From contig CAWDVA010000007.1 of NCBI GenBank assembly GCA_963805645.1, positions 186,001 to 250,000 of the forward strand: a DNA stretch of 64,000 nucleotides, read 5' to 3'. The translations under genes and the position numbers were made by a program. The stretch comes from CAVXEH01 sp963805645 (GTDB lineage: Bacteria > Chloroflexota > Limnocylindria > QHBO01). Under the pieces are notes generated by a model. The model did no database searches. It was not told the origin of the DNA and worked only from the letters and a program-made list of their open reading frames with translations. Positions 36,777-44,066 of this stretch are shown here, in pieces (the stretch's first letter is position 1; every line of letters begins with the position of its first letter).

Positions 36777-38759
36777 CTACGCGGGCTGGGGTGCCGGACC
36801 CCGGCGACGCCGGCGGCCCTTGCCGCCCTTGTCGTCATCGGCCTCGCCCTCGGCGCCCTCGCCGTCGGCCGGAGCCTCGGTACCCAGCTCCCGCGGCGTG
36901 ATGCTCGAGCCGCGCGGGGGCAGGATCCCGGTGAAGAGCGCCTCGAACTCATCGCCCTCGATGGTCTCCTTCTCGACCAGGAGTGCGGCAAGGCGGTCCA
37001 GGACCTCGCGGTGGGTGGTCAACGCCTCCTTCGCCCGTTCGTAGGCACGATCGATGATCTCCCGCACCTCCGCGTCGATCTTGGCGGCCACCTCGTCGGA
37101 GTAGTTGCGCTGCTCGCTGATCTCGCGGCCGAGGAAGATCATCTCCTCCTTCTTGCCGAAGGTGAGCGGTCCAAGCTTCGCACTCATTCCGTACTGGGTG
37201 ACCATGGCTCGCGCCAGGCTGGTCGCCTTCTCGATGTCGTTGCTCGCACCGGTCGTCGTGTCCCCGAAGACGAGCTCCTCGGCGACGTGGCCGCCGAGCA
37301 TCCCGGCGATCTTGTCGTCGAACTCGGTCTTGGAGTGGAGGTAGCGGTCCTCCTGCGGGAGGCTCATGGTGTAGCCCAGCGCCATCCCGCGCGAGACGAT
37401 CGTGACCTTGGAGACCGGGTCGCACTTGGGCAGGACCCGCTGCACCAGGGCATGACCACCCTCGTGGTAGGCGATGATCTTCTTCTCGTCCTCGGTGATC
37501 AGCCGGCTACGGCGCTCCGGGCCTGCGACCACGCGGTCGATGGCCTCGGTGAACTCGCCCATGCCGACGCTCTTCTTGTTGCGCCGAGCGGCCAGGATGG
37601 CGGCCTCGTTGACGAGGTTCGCAAGGTCGGCACCGGAGAAGCCGGGCGATCGCCGGGCAAGCTGCTCAAGGTCCACCGTCTTGTCCAGGGGCTTGCCCTT
37701 GATGTGGACGTTGAGGATCTCCCGCCGGCCCTTGATGTCCGGGCGATCGAGCACGACCTGGCGGTCGAAGCGGCCGGGCCGCAGGAGCGCCGGATCGAGG
37801 ACGTCGGGCCGGTTCGTGGCGGCCACCACGATCACGTTCGTGTTCGTGTCGAATCCGTCCATCTCGACCAGGATCTGGTTGAGGGTCTGCTCGCGCTCGT
37901 CGTGCGATCCGCCCAGGCCGGCACCGCGCTGGCGGCCGACTGCGTCGATCTCGTCGACGAACACGATGCACGGCGAGTTGCGCTTGGCCTGCTCGAACAG
38001 GTCTCGAACGCGCGACGCGCCGACGCCCACGAACATCTCCACGAACTCCGATCCGGAGATGGAGAAGAAGGGGACGCCAGCCTCGCCCGCCACCGCGCGC
38101 GCCAGCAGCGTCTTCCCGGTGCCGGGCGGGCCCACCAGCAGCACGCCACGCGGGATCCGCGCCCCGAGCGAGTTGAACTTCTCGGGGTACTTGAGGAACT
38201 CCACCACCTCGGTGAGCTCCTGCTTCGCCTCGTCCACGCCGGCGACATCGGCGAAAGTGACGACGGTCTTGTTGCCAAGGAACATCCGGGCCCGGCTCTT
38301 GCCGAAACTCATGGCCTGGTTATTCGTGCCCTGCGCCTGCCGCATCATGAAGAAGATGAAGGCGCCGATGAGGAGGACGGGCAGGATCGAGATCAGCAGC
38401 GTGGTGATGATGCTGCCTGCCGCGGATGCCTGCACGGCCTCGAATTTGATCTTCTGCGCGCAATCAGCCTGGCTCGTGTACCCCGCGGCCGCGCACACGT
38501 CCTGGTAGACGTTCACGTTCCCCGTGCTCGGGACGATGACCGACTGCGGGTTCTGGGTGTCGTTGTTGAGGACGACCGAGAGTTTCGTGTCGTCCTGCGT
38601 CACGGCGGTCACCTTCTGGGCGGCCGCATCCTGGAGCATGTGGCTGTAGGTGTATTCCTGGGATGGCCCGCTGTCGACGATATATGTCCACAGGAGCGCA
38701 AGCCCGAAGACGGCGAGGACGACGAGCACAACGCTGTTGCGGACGAGTCGGCTGCTCAA
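36777..38759 (-). CDS. ftsH: ATP-dependent zinc metalloprotease FtsH
   Basis: This membrane AAA+ protease degrades misassembled membrane proteins and regulatory proteins. Two transmembrane helices flank an extracytoplasmic domain of about 75 residues (helix 1 near 8-27, helix 2 near 108-128). Then come Walker A GPPGTGKTLL, Walker B CIVFVDEIDA, the second region of homology (NRPDVLDPALLRPGRFDRQ) and the protease motif HEGGH. The C-terminal tail is Glu/Asp/Gly-rich. The TTG at 38759 begins at the conserved N terminus; a GTG at 38798 is an alternative. tilS lies upstream, as in many bacteria. Confidence 0.95.
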   Translation of the reverse strand: MSSRLVRNSVVLVVLAVFGLALLWTYIVDSGPSQEYTYSHMLQDAAAQKVTAVTQDDTKLSVVLNNDTQNPQSVIVPSTGNVNVYQDVCAAAGYTSQADCAQKIKFEAVQASAAGSIITTLLISILPVLLIGAFIFFMMRQAQGTNNQAMSFGKSRARMFLGNKTVVTFADVAGVDEAKQELTEVVEFLKYPEKFNSLGARIPRGVLLVGPPGTGKTLLARAVAGEAGVPFFSISGSEFVEMFVGVGASRVRDLFEQAKRNSPCIVFVDEIDAVGRQRGAGLGGSHDEREQTLNQILVEMDGFDTNTNVIVVAATNRPDVLDPALLRPGRFDRQVVLDRPDIKGRREILNVHIKGKPLDKTVDLEQLARRSPGFSGADLANLVNEAAILAARRNKKSVGMGEFTEAIDRVVAGPERRSRLITEDEKKIIAYHEGGHALVQRVLPKCDPVSKVTIVSRGMALGYTMSLPQEDRYLHSKTEFDDKIAGMLGGHVAEELVFGDTTTGASNDIEKATSLARAMVTQYGMSAKLGPLTFGKKEEMIFLGREISEQRNYSDEVAAKIDAEVREIIDRAYERAKEALTTHREVLDRLAALLVEKETIEGDEFEALFTGILPPRGSSITPRELGTEAPADGEGAEGEADDDKGGKGRRRRRGPAPQPA

Positions 38760-38942
38760 GGTAGGTTCTTCTAGCCTCCGTACGGATCGGCAACGCACCG
38801 GCTATCCGGGTTCGTCGCCTGCCTGCGGCCCCCGCAGACGGTGCCAGTATAGGTGGGCCTTCGGCCGCTCACCAAACCGCCGGCCGGACCACCGACACCA
38901 GCATGCCTTCCACGATACGTACCCGTCGACCCTGCGGATGGG

Positions 38943-39863
38943 TCACCTGGCGTGCAGGATGCGGACCCGATGGCGCCGGACGCGTGCGCGGCGGCCGGCT
39001 CCGAGCTCGATGGTGCGGCCGCCGCGTCCGGTGCTGGCCGCCGACAGCAGCGCTTCGATCCGCGCTGCGGCCGGTGCCGGCGCACCGATGGCCAGGCGCA
39101 GGATGCGCGCCCCGATGGGTGCGGGCGGCGGGTCGCTCCAGGCCAGCCAGCCATCCGCGGTCCGGCGCGCTGCCAGGGCCGTGGCCGCCACGGCGTCCAG
39201 CGCGGCATCGTCCCGCCCCACCAGGTGGGCAGCGCGCCCCACAGAGGCGGCCGCCCCGGGATGCAGCGATTCGAGCAGGGGCACCAGGTCCGCCCTGGCC
39301 CGGTTCCGGCTGAATCGCACGTCGGTGTTGGACGCATCGATCCGATAGGCGACGCCGGCGGCGTCGAGCGCGGCGCGGAGAGCGGCCCGGCGCATGCCGA
39401 GCAGCGGGCGGACCACGGATGCGTGCCGGGCGGCGATTCCGGCCATGCCGGCCAGGCCGGTGCCGCGGGCGAGGTGCAGGAGCACGGTCTCCGCCTGGTC
39501 GTCGAGGGTGTGCCCGGTCATGGCCACCCCGCCGGAGGCAAGAAGCGAATCCAGGAACGCGTACCTGGCCGCCCGGCCCGCCTCCTCGAGTCCCTCGCGG
39601 CGCTCCGCGGCGAGGGCGGCGACATCGGTCCGGCGAACCTCGGCGGCAAGCCCCAGGGCGGCTGCCGCATCGGCCACGAAGCGGGCATCGGCCGCCGATT
39701 CCGGGCGGAGCCCATGGTCGAGATGCGCGACCGTCAGCCGCCAGCCGGTCTCTCGCGCAGCGCGATGCGCGAGGTGCAGGAGCGCCATGGAGTCCGGCCC
39801 GCCGGACACGGCGAGCACGACCGGGACACGATCACCGACTCCCACGGCCTGGCAGGCGGCCAC
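38943..39863 (-). CDS. tilS: tRNA(Ile)-lysidine synthase
   Basis: TilS attaches lysine to C34 of tRNA-Ile(CAU) so that it reads AUA. The PP-loop motif SGGPDSMALLH is about residue 19. HLDHGLRPES, TGHTLDDQAETVL and RPLLGM are the family signatures. At 306 residues it is a short form lacking the long C-terminal domains of the E. coli enzyme. The start is a GTG with no upstream ATG in frame before the neighbouring stop. It lies upstream of ftsH. The nearby CAT-anticodon tRNA is more likely tRNA-Met than its substrate. Confidence 0.92.
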   Translation of the reverse strand: MAACQAVGVGDRVPVVLAVSGGPDSMALLHLAHRAARETGWRLTVAHLDHGLRPESAADARFVADAAAALGLAAEVRRTDVAALAAERREGLEEAGRAARYAFLDSLLASGGVAMTGHTLDDQAETVLLHLARGTGLAGMAGIAARHASVVRPLLGMRRAALRAALDAAGVAYRIDASNTDVRFSRNRARADLVPLLESLHPGAAASVGRAAHLVGRDDAALDAVAATALAARRTADGWLAWSDPPPAPIGARILRLAIGAPAPAAARIEALLSAASTGRGGRTIELGAGRRARVRRHRVRILHAR

Positions 39864-39936
39864 GAACGCGGGAAGCAGATCGTCGAGCAGGGGCCCGGCT
39901 GCCTGACCCCGTCGTTCAGCCTCCTGCCGGCGGGGC

Positions 39937-40365
39937 CTAGAAGACGTGGTGCTCCCGCCGGTGGATGCGGGTGATCAACTCGCGGAGCAGCGCCTCGGTC
40001 ACCGGCGGATGTTCGTGCATCAGGGAGGTGAACTCCCACGCGACCATCAGGAAGCACTCGGTCTGTTCGATGGCCGTGACCGACGCAGTGCGCGGATGAT
40101 CCTCGATGAGCGCCATCTCGCCGAAGAACGAGCCCGGCTCCTGGGTGCCAAGCTGGGTGACCTTCCCGTCGACCTCCTGGATGACCGACACGCGCCCCTT
40201 GAGGATGAGGTAGAACGCGGACGCGGCGTCGCCCTGCTTGATGATCATCTCGCCGGGCGCGTAGTTTCGGACGGTTCCCTGTCTGGCGACCCGCGACACC
40301 GTACGGTCATCCACACCCGAGAAGATCCCCGCGTCATGCAGGGCTGACTCGATCTCCGACATCAT
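39937..40365 (-). CDS. Single-domain cyclic-nucleotide-binding (CRP-N-like) protein
   Basis: This 142-residue protein is essentially one cNMP-binding beta-barrel: GEMIIKQGDAASAFYLILKGRVSVI, then GSFFGEMALIEDHPRTASVTA, the phosphate-binding cassette with the conserved FGEMAL and the Arg of HPRTASV. There is no DNA-binding domain, so it probably acts by protein contact, or binds no ligand. Start ATG 40365 follows GGGAGGTG; ATG 40362 is equally possible. It lies upstream of tilS. Confidence 0.85.
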   Translation of the reverse strand: MMSEIESALHDAGIFSGVDDRTVSRVARQGTVRNYAPGEMIIKQGDAASAFYLILKGRVSVIQEVDGKVTQLGTQEPGSFFGEMALIEDHPRTASVTAIEQTECFLMVAWEFTSLMHEHPPVTEALLRELITRIHRREHHVF

Positions 40366-40462
40366 CACCTCCCGACACCCAGCTGCCTCTCGCTCGGAGG
40401 GCAGACTGCTGGGGAGCATTGTGGGGCGACCGGGCGGTAAACGCCAGCGGCATTCACGGGTT

Positions 40463-40537
40463 TGGTAGCGGAGGGCGGATTCGAACCACCGACCAAGGGC
40501 TTATGAGTCCCCTGCTCTACCACTGAGCTACTCCGCC
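40463..40537 (-). tRNA. tRNA with CAT anticodon, probably elongator tRNA-Met
   Basis: The minus-strand sequence folds as a complete 75-nt tRNA with encoded CCA. It has a 7-bp acceptor stem (first pair G-U), D arm GCTC/GAGC, anticodon loop CTCATAA, T arm with TTCGAAT, and discriminator A. Pair 31-39 is A-G, a mismatch at the base of the anticodon loop. The CAT anticodon fits elongator Met, or tRNA-Ile2 after lysidine modification; initiator features are absent. Its first 40 nt plus 2 upstream bases are repeated at 48570-48611. Confidence 0.93.
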
Positions 40538-40539
40538 AC
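40498..40539 (-). repeat. Left copy of 42-bp direct repeat (att-like site inside the tRNA)
   Basis: This stretch is identical, base for base, to 48570-48611. It covers nucleotides 1-40 of the tRNA (through the anticodon loop) plus two upstream bases. Such a repeat at a tRNA anticodon loop is what tyrosine-recombinase integration leaves. Confidence 0.85.
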
Positions 40540-40554
40540 CGGTCCAAGTCTGAG

Positions 40555-40584
40555 GTTATACCCGATTCCCATTCTCATCGCCAA
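40555..40584 (-). promoter_or_regulatory. Predicted sigma70-type promoter of the intact tRNA (on the island side)
   Basis: Reading the minus strand, TTGGCG (-35) and TATAAC (-10) are separated by 18 bases and lie 17 bases before the tRNA 5' end. The promoter is outside the 42-bp repeat, on the island side, so the tRNA now depends on a promoter supplied by the inserted segment. Confidence 0.55.
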
Positions 40585-40638
40585 TCTCAGTCAGGCATGG
40601 CGGGGATACGATTGCCACCTGGACGGCGCGAGAGGGAG

Positions 40639-42279
40639 ATGAACAGTCGGTCGCGTCAGGGTCTGTCGCTCGCCGCTGCCGCGGCGATCGTTGTCGGCAG
40701 CGCGGCGGAAATGGTCTCGTTCGGCCTGGGCGATCCCGGCCGCTGGATGCCCGATCTCCTCGTCGGGTGGATCTGCATCGGCTGCGGGCTCGTGGCTGCA
40801 TCACGGCGACCAGACTCTCGGATTGGCCTCCTGCTGATGGTCGCCGGGTTCACCTGGTACATCGGCAACCTTCGTACCCTGCCGATCTGGCCCCTCGCGA
40901 CGGCGGCCGTGCAGCTGACCCTGGTGCACCGGGCGGTTCTGGTGCACGCCGCCCTGACCATGCCTGGCGGTCGCACGCGCGGCTGGCTGCAGCGAGGCGC
41001 GATCGTCGGCAGCTACGTTGCGTGGAGCATCCCCGCCACTGCCCGCAGCCCCCTCGCCACCGCGAGCGTGTGTGCGGCCGTCGTCGTCATGGCCGGGCAT
41101 GGCGTGATCAGTGGCCCGGCGCCCACCCGGAGGTCCCACCTAGCAGCCGTGGCCGCCACCGCGCTCCTCGGCGCCGGGTTCACCGCCGCAAGCGCGATTC
41201 ATTCGGCCATTCCAGGTGATGCAGGGAACGACATTGCGCTGCTGCTCAACGAAGCCGCGATCGTGGTGGCCGCGGCGGGGCTCGCGTTGGTCACGCTCCT
41301 CCCCCGCCTGGAGGCTGGCAGGGTCACCGATCTTGTCGTGGAGGCTGCCCGGACCCGAGCGGGGGGCGTGCGCGCTGCGCTGGCCAGTGCTCTCGGAGAC
41401 CCTTCGTTGGAGATCGGGTACTGGCATGCCGTGTCCGGGACCTACCTCGATGCCCTGGGAGGCCCGGTCGTCCCAGCCGGAGCGCACGACTCGCGGAGCA
41501 GCATGCACGTGGATGCGGACGGACAGCCGGTCGCCGTGCTCGTCCACGATCCGGCGGTCCTCGAAAGCAGCGCGCTCACCACTGCGGTCCAGACCACCAC
41601 CGTGCTTGCCGCGGCCAACGCACGCCTGCGGGGCGACGTCTTCGACCAACTGACCGAGGTACGGGCCTCACGACAGCGCCTGGTGCTGGCTGGTGACAAA
41701 GAACGGCGGCGGCTTGAGGGGAACCTCGAGCACGGTCCCATGCGGCGAGCTCGGGTCCTTGCGGCAGCCCTCGATGAGGTAGCCGCGGCGGTCGAAGGGC
41801 GCGGGTACCTCGCGATTGCGGAGCACGTGCGCGGAGCCAGAGCCGCGTTGGACGACGTGAGCGAGGACCTTCAGCGCCTGGCCCAGGGACTCCACCCATC
41901 CACCATCACCACCCTCGGCCTTGGCGCCGCGCTGCGCTCGATTGCCGACCGCTCGCCAGTCCCCGTTGAGATGACGTACGACGCCGATGGCCTGCCGGAG
42001 ACGACAGAGCTCGCGATCTACTACGTCTGTGCCGAGGCGATCGCCAACGCGTCGAAGCACGCCGGAGCGTCGCGCATCTCGGTAGGCGTCGTCATGCGCG
42101 AGTCGCGCGTGATCGCTACCGTCATCGACGATGGCGCGGGGGGCGCTGACCCATCGGCGGGTACAGGTCTGCGCGGCATCCAGGACCGCATCGAGGCCCT
42201 AGATGGCCAGCTCACGCTGCGAAGCGAGGCTGGGATTGGCACCGGCCTGCGCGTGGAGATCCCCATCACGATGCCCTGA
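40639..42279 (+). CDS. Membrane sensor histidine kinase, ATPase domain intact but phospho-acceptor His replaced (HK-A)
   Basis: This 546-residue NarX/LiaS-type kinase starts at an ATG with a good ribosome site (AGAGGGAG). About seven or eight N-terminal hydrophobic segments (1-235) lead to a soluble region and a coiled coil (LTEVRASRQRL). Where the HisKA_3 H-box should read LHDG it reads LEHG: Glu364 sits at the His position and His365 at the Asp position. The C-terminal ATPase is complete, with N-box AEAIANASKHAG (Asn470), D-box DDGAGG (497-502) and GTGLRGIQDRI (508 on). No response regulator is adjacent; the paralogue HK-B lies 1.8 kb away. Confidence 0.85.
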   Translation: MNSRSRQGLSLAAAAAIVVGSAAEMVSFGLGDPGRWMPDLLVGWICIGCGLVAASRRPDSRIGLLLMVAGFTWYIGNLRTLPIWPLATAAVQLTLVHRAVLVHAALTMPGGRTRGWLQRGAIVGSYVAWSIPATARSPLATASVCAAVVVMAGHGVISGPAPTRRSHLAAVAATALLGAGFTAASAIHSAIPGDAGNDIALLLNEAAIVVAAAGLALVTLLPRLEAGRVTDLVVEAARTRAGGVRAALASALGDPSLEIGYWHAVSGTYLDALGGPVVPAGAHDSRSSMHVDADGQPVAVLVHDPAVLESSALTTAVQTTTVLAAANARLRGDVFDQLTEVRASRQRLVLAGDKERRRLEGNLEHGPMRRARVLAAALDEVAAAVEGRGYLAIAEHVRGARAALDDVSEDLQRLAQGLHPSTITTLGLGAALRSIADRSPVPVEMTYDADGLPETTELAIYYVCAEAIANASKHAGASRISVGVVMRESRVIATVIDDGAGGADPSAGTGLRGIQDRIEALDGQLTLRSEAGIGTGLRVEIPITMP

Positions 42280-42285
42280 GCAGAG

Positions 42286-43368
42286 TCAGGCGGGACACAC
42301 CGTCAGCGGCCGGGCGCGGGCCGAGGACTTGAGCTCGCGGATCCGCGCGATGTAGTCCGCCACCGTCGCATCGGCTTCGAGTGAGCGAGTGACCGGCTCT
42401 GCGGCCGCGACGATCTCCTCAAGATCAGACGGGGAGGCGTTGACGAGGGACCCGCCCAACTCACAGAACCCCTTGATATCGGCCCCCTCGGGGTCCTGGC
42501 CGACGAGGTAGGACAGCGTCTCGCTGGCTGCCGTCTCCAGCACCGAGCGCGTGCTGGCGGTCAGCGAGGCGTAGCGGCCGGCTTCAGCGAAGAGCGTCTG
42601 GAGCTTGGGGTAGAAGGTGAGGTTCATGGTCATGTAGGCGCCGGTCGGCATGACCCCGGCGTTGCCGTTCATAACGTTGCCGATCGACGATTCGGCCCCG
42701 ACGACCTCGCCGCTATCGATCGCCTCGGGAAACGTACCGCCATTGAGGTGGAACGGGGTAGCCCCCAGGGCACGGATCACCGCGTCGGAAACCTGGGAGT
42801 TCGGCACCCGCAGCCCTGCCCCGGCGAAGTCGTCCAGGGTCAGGAACGGCGCAGAGAATCCGTAAGGATGGCGCAGCTGATCGGGATAGACCGCCAGGCC
42901 CGTCAGCCCGATGCCGTCGAGCTCGGCAAGCATCTGCGCGGGGACGTCGCTGCTCAACACCGCATCCAGGACGCCATACTCATCGATCAGGAACGGCGCC
43001 TGGAGTGCCGAGAATCCGGCGACGTCCTGCCCGTCCCAGGCCCTGGTACCGACCCATCCGAGGTCGAGCTTCCCGTCGCGCACCTGGCGGATGGTGTCGC
43101 CTTCTGGATCTTCCGCGTCGCCGGCGACGTTCCAGTGCAGCTCAACGGTGATCCTTCCATCGGACAGATCCGCGACCTGCTGCACGAAGTGCCGGAGCGC
43201 GTCCGTGCCGGGCGTTCCCTCGGAGTCCGGGCTCCCGAGCGTCAGGGTGATGGGCTGTTCGTCGCCGCCCGCCTTGTCACCTGTCGCCGGTCCGCCACAC
43301 GCACCCAGGGCGACTGCAAGCAGGAGGACCGGCAGCGCCCGGTACCTGCTGATGCGGCGCGCGTTCAT
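42286..43368 (-). CDS. DctP-like (TRAP-type) solute-binding lipoprotein, no permease nearby
   Basis: This extracytoplasmic binding protein of 360 residues has a lipoprotein signal (LLLAVALGAC, lipobox Cys). The family signature runs through ITLTLGSPDS, VRDGKLDLGWVGT, LDDFAGAGLRVPNS and GEVVGAESSI. TRAP transporters also need DctQ and DctM membrane proteins, and neither is in the window. The gene is convergent with HK-A (stops 7 bp apart) and overlaps the upstream lipoprotein gene by 4 bp. I infer it may feed ligand occupancy to the sensor kinases. Confidence 0.85.
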   Translation of the reverse strand: MNARRISRYRALPVLLLAVALGACGGPATGDKAGGDEQPITLTLGSPDSEGTPGTDALRHFVQQVADLSDGRITVELHWNVAGDAEDPEGDTIRQVRDGKLDLGWVGTRAWDGQDVAGFSALQAPFLIDEYGVLDAVLSSDVPAQMLAELDGIGLTGLAVYPDQLRHPYGFSAPFLTLDDFAGAGLRVPNSQVSDAVIRALGATPFHLNGGTFPEAIDSGEVVGAESSIGNVMNGNAGVMPTGAYMTMNLTFYPKLQTLFAEAGRYASLTASTRSVLETAASETLSYLVGQDPEGADIKGFCELGGSLVNASPSDLEEIVAAAEPVTRSLEADATVADYIARIRELKSSARARPLTVCPA

Positions 43369-43922
43369 GGCACGCCCCGCGTCCAGGACGAGGACATGTA
43401 CAGGACCCGCTGGTAGACCTCTTCGCCACGTGGGAAGTCGGGCGAACCAATGGTGTCCGACTGGTACGTGATGGTGAGGGTATCGCCGGTGACTGACCAC
43501 TCGAATGTGTCCGCACCGACGTCGTTGTGCTGGATGGTGACGGTGTTGCCGCTGATCGAGTACTGGCCGTCGTCCTCTGTCTCAAACGGCCCGCCCTCCC
43601 TGGACCAAGAGCAGATCCATTTGCCGCCGCGGATGCGGAGCGAGAAGACGTTCTCATTCCCGATCTTCCAGAAATCGAAGAAGCCCTGCGCGTACTGCTG
43701 CAGGTCTGCTGCCTGGAGAGCGGCCATTGCGTCGTCGGGGGTAACCACCCCGCTGTGCCACACCCCTTCAAGCTCGCTGGCGGCGGAAGATGACGCCCCG
43801 CCTGAAGTCGCCGAGGTATTCGCAGGGGCTGTCGACCCAAGCGGACTTGCCAGGTCGCCCACGGCGCTGCAGGCCGTAAGCAGCAGGACGATCGAGAAGC
43901 CGGCAATGGCTCGGCTGCTCAT
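43365..43922 (-). CDS. Small lipoprotein with lipocalin-like beta domain
   Basis: A 185-residue protein with a lipoprotein signal (SIVLLLTAC) and a Ser/Ala/Thr linker. Its domain has the ELEGVWHSG entry, YSISGNTVTIQHND and WSVTGDTLTITYQ strands, as in lipocalin-like META/DUF proteins. The ligand is unknown. The start at 43922 places the signal peptide at the N terminus. The stop overlaps the DctP-like gene (ATGA), so the two lipoproteins are made together. The start lies inside an inverted repeat. Confidence 0.72.
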   Translation of the reverse strand: MSSRAIAGFSIVLLLTACSAVGDLASPLGSTAPANTSATSGGASSSAASELEGVWHSGVVTPDDAMAALQAADLQQYAQGFFDFWKIGNENVFSLRIRGGKWICSWSREGGPFETEDDGQYSISGNTVTIQHNDVGADTFEWSVTGDTLTITYQSDTIGSPDFPRGEEVYQRVLYMSSSWTRGVP

Positions 43923-43981
43923 GACGTCTCCCGCTGCGTGGTCATGGTGCGAAGCATCCAGCACATGTGTCGAGACGTCAT
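43921..43981. promoter_or_regulatory. Inverted repeat over the lipoprotein start (possible operator)
   Basis: ATGACGTCTC at 43921-43930 is matched by a perfect inverted copy, GAGACGTCAT, at 43972-43981. It spans the start codon and upstream region of the lipoprotein operon, in the divergent gap before HK-B. Confidence 0.45.
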
Positions 43982-44009
43982 CGAAGTCAGCACCCCAGCC
44001 AGCGGATCC

Positions 44010-44035
44010 TTGGACTGTGGCCAGCCACAGTCCAA
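44010..44035. promoter_or_regulatory. Perfect hairpin upstream of HK-B
   Basis: An 11-bp perfect stem (TTGGACTGTGG) with a 4-nt loop lies 31 bp before the HK-B start. It could be an operator for a dimeric regulator such as the neighbouring NarL-type protein, or an RNA hairpin in the HK-B leader. Confidence 0.45.
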
Positions 44036-44066
44036 TGCTGCCAGACCGCATGCGAGAATCCCAGAC

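Noticed and set aside
40365..40547. A minus-strand ORF containing SSVVEQGTHKPLVGG over the tRNA region, and a similar one at 48455-48649
   Set aside because: These translate the tRNA gene and its orphan half. Peptides of this kind are a known false call across tRNA genes.
41701..41760. The HK-A H-box change as a misalignment or frameshift
   Set aside because: The coiled coil before it (EVRASRQRL against EVRASRARI) and AGD align with HK-B without gaps, and the frame continues normally to the ATPase domain, so the Glu/His swap is real in this sequence.
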